Source: Tribonema minus
Taxonomy: Eukaryota > Sar > Xanthophyceae > Tribonematales > Tribonemataceae
DNA length: 64,000 bases
Direction: 5' to 3'
Assembly (NCBI GenBank): GCA_017506865.1
Contig: JAFCMP010000290.1
Coordinates: forward strand, 124,001 to 188,000
Position 1 is the first letter of the stretch. Every line of letters starts with the position of its first letter. Shown here one piece after another: positions 57,290 to 64,000 of the stretch. The notes under the pieces were generated by a model. It did not search any database, was not told the origin of the DNA, and saw only the letters and a program-made list of their open reading frames with translations. Both the position numbers and the translations under genes were made by a program.

Positions 57290-59713
57290 GACATTGTTGC
57301 GCCGCTATCGCTAGCACGACTTTCGCCAGGCAGCACACCCATTGTGTTGCTCCGAGTCAGTCTCGGCATCGGCGCAACTGCCACACCGTCCAACGTAGAT
57401 GCATGGGCTTGCCTGGGGTCTACCCCCTGGTGCTCGCATCCGAGGATTTTGCGTATGGGACCACATTTGCTAGCGGCGGCGAGCAGCGCGGCTGTTGGCT
57501 TCAGGCTATTCCCCCCACCAACAGCTGCACCACCCGCTGCCGCTGCGCATGTCGTTGGTCGGGTGTGTATGTCAGCAATGTGATCATGGCCTGATGCACG
57601 GTCACTGCCTGACAGTGTGCATGCTGTCGCGTCGACCGGGCCTGCAAGGCAGTCGGCGCAGTGCCACAGGTCGCACTGTGGTCTGGTCCAGGGCCCCTAG
57701 ATCACCCGGTGGTGTCGTGGCGCTTGCTGCTGTACGTCTGATGAAGAGGTTGCCGCACACATCGCAGACCTGCTCCAGTCCGCCGCATATTGGTCGGTGG
57801 TATAGGAAAAGCTGAACATGCAGTTCTGCAAATTGCTTCCCCTTCCCTGTGTGGCACGTGTGTTGGTGTGCACAGGCGTGTGCCGCTGGGCAATCCTTTC
57901 CCGGGGCTTGAGGATTCGCCCGCACTATGAACTTGTCGCACACGCGGCAGTCCAGCCCCGGGATATGGACCTTCAGGTTGGCAGCGTGTATCTTGGCAGG
58001 CGCCAAAACTGTTATAGCGGTGATGCCGGAAATTGGGTGCCCGTTGCGACTGTTAATGTCAGAGGTGACCCCGCCGCCTGACAGAGAGACGCCGCTGTCA
58101 GCTGGCTGCAAAGTACGGGACGTGATCCGGCCCTGGTGACCCGCCGGCACACTGGCAGGTTCGCCAACTTCCATCGGTACAGGCACGGTCACTGCGACCG
58201 GCTTTGCCAGCGCACCGCCAGACTGCGACTCTAGACGGGTGGAGCTGCCAGACTGAGTGCTTCGCGCGCTGGCGCGGCGCCGACTCGGACCCCGCCGGGG
58301 CCGCGGCGTATGTGCCCCACGTTGGCCACCCGTCGCAGCAATGATAGCGGCCGCTGGACCAGGTGCTGTTGTCACTCTGTCTGCTGCACATGGGGTTGCC
58401 GCCACCGCGGCGGTGGCCTCCATCGGCTGTGGACCGGCGTGGGGAGAGGCGCCGTTGCCAGCTGGCTGTAAAGGCCAACGGCGTGATGTGATCCGTCTCT
58501 CGGACTGGTGACCCGCCGGCCCAGGTTCGTCAACTTCCATCGGGACGGGCATGGTCACGGTGACCGTCTTTGCCAGCGCACTGTCGGACTGTGACTCTGG
58601 GCGCTGCGTGACGCTGCCAGTGCTTTGGGCGCTGGCGTGGCGCTGGCCCCCAGGCCGCTGGGGCGCAGCCGCCCCACGTTGGCCACCCGTCGCAGCAGCG
58701 GCCGCTGGTGCTGTTGCCACTCTGTCTGCTGTACATGGGGTTGCCGCCGCGGTGACCTCCATCGGCTGTAGCACATGCGCGCTGGCGTGGGGAGAGGCGC
58801 CGCTGCCAGCTGGCTGCGAGGGCCGCGATGTGAGCCGACGGCGTCTCTGGTGACCTGCTGACCCAGTTTCGCCAACTTCCATTGGTACGGGCGTGGTCAC
58901 GGTAACCACCTTCACCAGCTGAGCGCACTGCCAGACGGCGACTCTGGGCGGGTGAGGTTGCCAGACTGAGTACTTCGGGCGCTGACGCCGCGGCGCCGAC
59001 GCTGCCGGGATTCAGCCGTCCCACGTTAGCCGTCCGTCACAGCAGCGGCCGCCGGCGGTTTTATCGCCACGTCTACGGCACATGGGGTTGCCGCCGCCGC
59101 CGGGTCAAAGGTGAGCTTGGGACCGTATGCAGCGGCGGCTGCGACAGTCGTCCGTGGCTGTGCAACCACTGGGTTGGCCAGTGCCGGTGTTGCCGTCGCC
59201 ACATTGACTGCTGGGGGCGCCGCTTTCCGCCGCGAGTGTTTTTGCATTGGCGTAACGGTTGTCGCCGCTGGTGCATCCGGTGGCAGTGTCGCCCGTGCAC
59301 TTGCCGCTGGTGGCGGCAGTAGCACCACGCTCAGTACAATAATTATTATCGCCGTTGGCGGTGGTGCCTCCCGTAGACTCGCCGTTTGAGACTCCGAGTC
59401 ACTGACAGGCTGATGCCGTGAGAGCTTCGCCTGTGGGCATCCCGACGGTGTGTCATTCATGGCACCTGGGCTGGTCAGATGGCGGCGGCGCTTCTTGGCG
59501 TGCGTATGCCTGCCACTGCCCTCGTCGGCTGACGACAGTTGTAGCCTGCGCATGCTTCTGCACAGCTCCGCGACCTGGCTGCAGACTGGCTCCTCTGGCA
59601 TCGGCGGCGGGCCCAGGATCAGGATCGGAGGCGGGCCCGGGATCGCCGGCGAACCCGGTATCGGTGGCGGTCCCGGGGTTGGCGGCGGACCCGGTATCGG
59701 TGGCGGGCTCTCT

Positions 59714-61645
59714 TGTACTTATGGACTTGTATTTATAAAGGCCCAAGGGAGGCCGGTTATGCAATCGAAAAGTTAGCGTCAGTGCAGCAGCCTAGTCTGC
59801 ACTGCACCCCAGGAGTTCCGATACCGGCGCTGCAACACAGCCCAGCATTCGCGCTCCGCGTGTGTACGCCATGATGCGCTCCGCCAACTCCGGCACCAAC
59901 GACATGCTCAGCTCAATGAGTATCTGACGCTTAGCTAGCCCGGCCTTGCGCAACACATCTGCCCCCCCCCCCCCCCGAGCACAGTGCTGAGTGCATTGCC
60001 AACTTCTTGACTAAAGGCCTTCCTGCTTGCCCAGCCGTCCGTACGGCTCCTGTGCAAATGGCACAAAGACCCAAGATGACGTCAAGGTGCCGGTGTGTTG
60101 CTTGACCTTCGCGTGCTCCCCCACACCAGCAGCATAGCCGTCCGTGTTCGAGTTGTGCCTGTCAGGTACAAGCTCGCCGTGGGTACGCGCACACTTGTGT
60201 CTAGCACTATTCCCTTGCTGCGGTATGCACAGCTAAAGTGCAGACACCCTGGGTCGATGACCGTGTCCGCCCGATAACCCGGCACCTTGAAGACGCTGGC
60301 GTCCTCATTGCGGACGATAGAGAAATGGTGCTGTCTCAAGATGCGCTGGAGGCACCGCTTTTGGGCAGTGTGTTGCGTTGTGCCCCCGTATGTGTTGGCT
60401 GGGGCAGCTGATCGCATGTGTGGAGGTGCGGCTCACGTCACTGCACCGACATGGGCACACCTCGCCCAGGGCCTGCATGCCCCACCCGTCTATGAAGATC
60501 GCAACCAAAATCATCGCGGCTGCTGCCATGCTGGACATTGGCGCTGCACTCGGGCGGTCATTGGCAGTGGGCGGCACGCTTATTCACGCCATGGCCCCGG
60601 ACGCACGCTGACTGCGCAGCTGCGCCATGACCCGAGCGCTAGCCTGTTGGCGGCGGCGGCTGGCAGCGCGCGAGTCACCAATAGGTGCACCCTGAGTCGG
60701 TTTGCCCATGGTACCAGCCAAGGCAGCCTCTAAGTCCTTCACCAGGCAATCCTCGTATTGACGTCGGAGAACATTTGAAAGGCCGGCCTGTACCCCGTGC
60801 GTGAAGTGACCGCGCCGGCGGCGGGGCACTACCTTCCTGCAGATCTCGTCAGCATAGGCCTCCCAGTCATCGTCGTCGTCGTCATCCTGCCCGCCGCTGC
60901 AGTTGCTTTCTTCCGCGCTACTTTGTGTTTGAGCGGGCATGGAAGAGGCAGCTGCGGCAGCGGCTTGAGGGCCAGGTACAGTCGCTGCTACCGTGGCTGC
61001 GGCCGCCACGGCGTCAGGCGCCATGCTAGGTAAGTGCAGGGCTGACTCAGTGGTCACCGTCTCCGTGATGGCAGTTGCGGTGTAAATCGCTTGCACCGCA
61101 GCGGGGAGCGTTGACGCTGCGGCCGTCGTATCTGCTGCCCACCGTAGCAACGATGCTGGGAGCTGCTCGGCCACAGCTGTGCGTGACTTTTCACCACCAT
61201 CAGCTGTCAGTGCTCGGGTAGAGTGTCGCACGGCCTCGATGATTGGCAGCAGTCCCTGGTCCTCGCGTATTGTGCACGAGTGCTGCGCAAACCAGGTGAC
61301 TGCGCCGTGTTCGTCAGCACCAAGCCTCAGGGCCCCCGCTGCCACACTGGCATGAATGATTGCCGGTCGTAGTGTTGTGCATGCCTGGGCCGTGTATGCG
61401 GCCGGTGCCAGTAGCCCCAGGAGCGGCATGCCTAGACCGCCTCATCGCTCTGGCAACCGTGATGCCCGCAGCGGCACTGCGATGTCCGTGAGTTCTGGCG
61501 AGCCCAAGCGTGGCAATACCAACACAATGCCACTGCTGGCTGCCGCATTGTCACCAGTAGTGCAGGCGGCCAGCAGGTGTGACTTCATGGCTGCCGCGGT
61601 GGCGCAGCCGTGCAGGTGCAGCATGCGTTCGAGTGTCCATGCATG
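59714..61645 (-). mobile_element. RLE retrotransposon copy 3, 5'-truncated and decayed
   Basis: Matches copy 1 from about residue 900 (WTLERMLHLHGCATAA) to the 3' end. It carries a nonsense change where copy 1 has ERRGGLG (CGA to TGA near 61442) and frameshifts in the endonuclease region (for example after YLTG near 60150). A C-run at 59962-59977 is longer than in the other copies. Its 3' UTR is diverged and lacks a few bases present in copies 1 and 4. Its 3' end abuts the Pro-rich start of the OTU-containing element. Confidence 0.85.
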
Positions 61646-61875
61646 TCGCTTGTTTTCACTCTTGGATGCAGCATGCAACGCTTGCACGCCACACGCTCCC
61701 CACATACCCCCAACAAAGCACCCGCAAGCGACTGTCCCCCACATACTAGCAGGGATACCAAATAAAGCCATAAGACTCTCCCCCCACAGACAGACCCGTC
61801 TTAGGGCCACCCAGCTCCACGCAGACTCCATCTCAAAGTTTTCATGCAGGCCAAGGTCACCATAATGAAGAGGTT
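61646..61875. other. Spacer between two retrotransposon copies
   Basis: 230 bp without similarity to the element and without a supported gene. It may be the original target DNA. Confidence 0.5.
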
Positions 61876-63299
61876 TGTACGTATGGACTTGTATTTATAA
61901 AGGCCCAAGGGAGGCCGGGTTGCCTATGCAATCGAAAAGCTTGCGTCAACGCAGCAGCCTAGTCTGCGCTGTGCCCTAGGAGCTTGGATACCGGCGCCGC
62001 AACACAGCCCAGCATTCGCGCTCCACGTGTGTACGCCATGACGCGCTCCGCCAACTCCCGCGCCAGCGATATGCTCAGCTCAATGAGGATCTGACGCTTA
62101 GCTAACCCGGCCTTGCGTAACACATCTGCCTTCCCCCCCCCTGAGCACAGTGCTGAGTGCATTGCCAACTCCTTAACAAAAAGGCTTGTCTGCTTGCCCA
62201 GCCGTCCGTACGACTCCTGCACGAATGGCACAAAAGCCCAAGATGACGTCAAGGTGCCGGTGTGGTGCTTGACCTTCGCGTCCTCCCCCACCCCAGCAGC
62301 ATAGCCGTCCGTGTTCGAGGCATTTGTTTTGCCTGTCAGGTACGAGCTCGCTGTGGGCGCGCGCACACTTGTGTCTAGCACTATTCCCTTGTTACGGTAT
62401 GCACTGCTAAAGTGCAGACACCCTGGGTCAATGACTGTGTCCGCCCGATACCCCGGTACCTTGAAGACGCTAGCGTCCTCATTGCGGACAATAGAGACAT
62501 GGTGCTGTCTCAAGATGCGCTGCAGGCACCGCTTTTGGGCAGTGTGTGTCGCGTTGTGCCCCCGTATGTGCTGGCTGGGGCAGCTGATCGCATGCGTGGA
62601 GGTGGGGCTCACATCACTGCACCGCCATGGGCACACCTCGCCCTGTATGCCCCACCCGTCTATGAAGATCGCAATCAAAATCATCGTGGCTGCTGCCATA
62701 CTGGACATGGGCGCCGCACCCGGGCGGTCATTGGCAGTGGGTGGCACGCTCATCCACGCCATTGCCCCGGACGCACGCTGGCTGCGCAGCTGCGCCAGGA
62801 CCCGTGCGCTAGCCTGTTGGCGGCGGCGGCTGGTGTCGCGCGAGTCACCAATAGGTGCAGCCTGCGTCGGCTTGCCCACGGCACCAGCCGAGGCAGCCTC
62901 TAGGTCCTCCACCAGGCAATCCTCGTATTGACGTCGAAGAACATTTGAAAGGCCGGCTTGTAGTCCGTGCGTGAAGTGACCGCGCCGGCGGCGGGGCACT
63001 ACCTTCCTGCAGATCTCGTCAGCATAGGCCTCCCAGTCGTCGTCGTCGTCCTCCTGCCCGCCGCTGCAGCTGCTTTCTTCCGCGCTAGTTTGTGTTTTAG
63101 CGGGCGTGGAAGGGGCAGCCGCGGCAGCGGCTTGAGGGCCAGGTACGGTCGCCGCCGCAGCGGCCGCCTCGGCGCCAGGCACAATGCCGTGGGTGTGTGG
63201 GGCTGGCTCAGTGGTCACTGTCTCCGTGACGGCAGTTGCGGCGTAGATCGCTTGCACCGCAGTGGGGAGCGTCGACGCTGCGGCCGTCGTATCTACTGC
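61876..63299 (-). mobile_element. RLE retrotransposon copy 4, 5'-truncated, young
   Basis: Matches the last third of copy 1, beginning at TTAAASTLP and ending at the same TGTAC-bounded 3' end. Stop codon to 3' end is 83 nt, and the 3' UTR looks identical to copy 1. 5' truncation is typical of target-primed reverse transcription. Confidence 0.9.
61959..63257 (-). CDS. Retrotransposon polyprotein C-terminal part with restriction-like endonuclease, open
   Basis: About 432 residues open to the stop, co-linear with residues 1084-1515 of the 372-4919 protein. Only a handful of substitutions are visible (for example MILIAIFI for MIMVAIFI, and GDSRD for GDLRD). The Cys/His cluster, RADTVID, LDTSVR and EDAKVK are all kept. 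The reverse transcriptase is absent, so it cannot move itself. There is no natural start codon of the family here; the open frame begins within the truncation. Confidence 0.8.
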   Translation of the reverse strand: MQAIYAATAVTETVTTEPAPHTHGIVPGAEAAAAAATVPGPQAAAAAAPSTPAKTQTSAEESSCSGGQEDDDDDWEAYADEICRKVVPRRRRGHFTHGLQAGLSNVLRRQYEDCLVEDLEAASAGAVGKPTQAAPIGDSRDTSRRRQQASARVLAQLRSQRASGAMAWMSVPPTANDRPGAAPMSSMAAATMILIAIFIDGWGIQGEVCPWRCSDVSPTSTHAISCPSQHIRGHNATHTAQKRCLQRILRQHHVSIVRNEDASVFKVPGYRADTVIDPGCLHFSSAYRNKGIVLDTSVRAPTASSYLTGKTNASNTDGYAAGVGEDAKVKHHTGTLTSSWAFVPFVQESYGRLGKQTSLFVKELAMHSALCSGGGKADVLRKAGLAKRQILIELSISLARELAERVMAYTRGARMLGCVAAPVSKLLGHSAD

Positions 63300-63324
63300 A
63301 ACGGGGACTTGAGCATTGATGCAG

Positions 63325-63488
63325 ATGGATTGATGTATGCGCGGCAGCGGTCGCTATCCCCGTCGTATGGAGGCACTGCTGTGCGTGTGGGGTTTGAATC
63401 TACTCGCGAGGCAGATGCTCAGTTGCCGCGGCCAGAAGAGCTGGGGGCGCTGGCAGCAGCCAATGACATGCTCAACTATGGCGCGCTG
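63325..63488 (+). CDS. Exon of an unrecognised host gene
   Basis: Acceptor GATGCAG before 63325 and donor CTG/GTGAGG after 63488. The open frame reads DGLMYARQRSLSPSYGG, then VRVGFESTREADAQLPRP, then LAAANDMLNYGAL. It looks truly coding. The next exon was not found before the window ends, and the upstream part would lie beyond the transposon cluster. Family not recognised. Confidence 0.5.
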
Positions 63489-64000
63489 GTGAGGCATGAC
63501 ACTGTGTTGAATTGTACAACTGTTGTGATGTGGTGCCTCGTTGCTGTTGTGATGTCGTGCTTCGGCGCAACAGGAGTTAGCGCTGTGCACAAGGGATGCA
63601 ATTGCGGTCTGTGTGTTTAACTGTGCAGATCAGTATTGGCCTTTTTTATCTCGTGACATGCCGAGAGCATGCAGACCAGCCAAGTGTGTACATGTGCATA
63701 CATTCAGACATGTACACAGGGCAGTGTTGTGTTGCTTGTGCATCATAGGCTGCTGTTGACCTGATTCAACCTGTGCATGCGTGCGTGCCACCTGTGCAAT
63801 GAATGATATAACAGTATTTTCATCTCCACCACATTCGAATTACGAAAAACGGGACCTGAATTCAAAACGGGACCCACAGGGGTGAACTCTGCTAATGGAC
63901 TTCTCCCAATTGTGATGGCGTGGGTGTACTGTTCATGCATAGAAACAGATAATTAGATAAAAACAATCGTTTCTGCGGTCAGGATCTTGACACATACCAT
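63489..64000. other. Probable intron or spacer at the right edge
   Basis: AT-richer sequence, no exon supported. GAATTACGAAAAACGGGACC and a nearby second ACGGGACC stand at about 63836-63873. Confidence 0.4.

Larger units (their letters stand above)
52962..59712 (-). pseudogene. ORF1 with repeats, zinc cluster and OTU-like cysteine protease, broken
   Basis: From the right: PPPIPG-type repeats (about 59700-59600), then an Ala/Pro-rich region. Next are three imperfect repeats (58915 to about 58080), each with PVPMEV, AGHQ, RRITSR and ATPCAADRV-like blocks. A Cys/His-rich stretch follows (CRVCDKF ... CAHQHTCHTGKG ... CDVCGNLF, about 58000-57750). After the LTR insertion the frame continues with SSNNRVPSTPG. 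The OTU-like part has GNGNCLIHTALHG (catalytic-type Cys, near 53665), GVWGRRLGLSVWAIVAAVY, and in another frame GHFELL (catalytic-type His, near 53110). Family proteins usually have DGNC; here it is NGNC. Lesions: frameshifts near 59.0, 57.6, 54.2 and 53.2 kb, and a TGA at about 53771. OTU domains remove ubiquitin or process polyproteins; the role here is unknown. Confidence 0.6.
50799..59713 (-). mobile_element. Decayed two-ORF retrotransposon with OTU-type protease and reverse transcriptase (copy 2)
   Basis: Read right to left: a Pro-rich start next to 59.7 kb, a repeat-rich ORF1, a Cys/His cluster, an OTU-like domain, then the 5' part of the same reverse transcriptase ORF as at 372-4919. 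It is truncated near 50799, just after the region before motif A. The ORF1 side is interrupted by the LTR element at 54592-57289. The two ORFs lie in the same orientation and directly in line. That makes one element the simplest reading, but copy 1 has no ORF1, so the link is inferred. Confidence 0.6.

Noticed and set aside
57602-59738. + strand ORFs across the OTU-element ORF1
   Set aside because: They are shadows of the - strand frame that carries the repeats and the Cys/His cluster.

Overview
The window is nuclear DNA from a eukaryote with intron-rich genes, most likely a chlorophyte green alga. The grounds are many short exons with GT-AG and a few apparent GC-AG introns, GC-rich coding sequence with Ala/Gln/Pro-rich low complexity, beta-helix/7-TM receptor-like proteins of the kind known from chlorophytes, and retrotransposons with a restriction-enzyme-like endonuclease. 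Species cannot be fixed from the sequence. No rRNA, convincing tRNA, CRISPR array or prokaryotic operon was seen.

Left part (1-28 kb, + strand). A gene entering from the left edge and ending at 13853 encodes a membrane-associated SMP-domain (synaptotagmin-like lipid-transfer) protein without C2 domains. Nearly all of its reading phases join cleanly. Its first visible intron holds a retrotransposon (342-5002) with an intact 1515-residue reverse transcriptase/endonuclease ORF. After a repeat-rich, gene-poor stretch (13.9-20.7 kb: dispersed repeat, C/G-run hairpins, telomere-like motifs, a possible Helitron fragment) comes a gene at 20708-25913 that encodes a PB1 domain, a coiled coil and a protein-kinase-like domain. 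A hypothetical frameshifted gene lies at about 27.6-28.1 kb.

Middle (28.5-36.6 kb, - strand). One gene encodes an extracellular right-handed beta-helix, a Cys-rich stalk and a multi-pass membrane domain. Its helix is built by a tandem array of phase-1 exons, each 72-159 nt and each divisible by three, at about 270-bp spacing. This is a clear case of a protein grown by exon-intron unit duplication. Decayed exon relics lie between the working ones, and one single-base frameshift is seen near 30.2 kb.

36.7-50.5 kb is mostly tandem and minisatellite-like repeats with scattered exon-like pieces: a duplicated PP2C-type phosphatase exon, a coiled-coil protein, a zinc-finger-like duplicated segment and a few hypothetical exons.

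Right part (50.8-63.3 kb, - strand) is a nested transposon cluster. Two 5'-truncated copies of the retrotransposon lie upstream (59714-61645 and 61876-63299). They are followed by a larger decayed element whose first ORF carries repeats, a Cys/His cluster and an OTU-type cysteine-protease domain, and whose second ORF is the reverse transcriptase region. That first ORF is split by a young 2698-bp copia-like LTR element that keeps gag but has lost pol. The second ORF is interrupted by a perfect foldback insertion. A host exon (63325-63488, +) follows the cluster.
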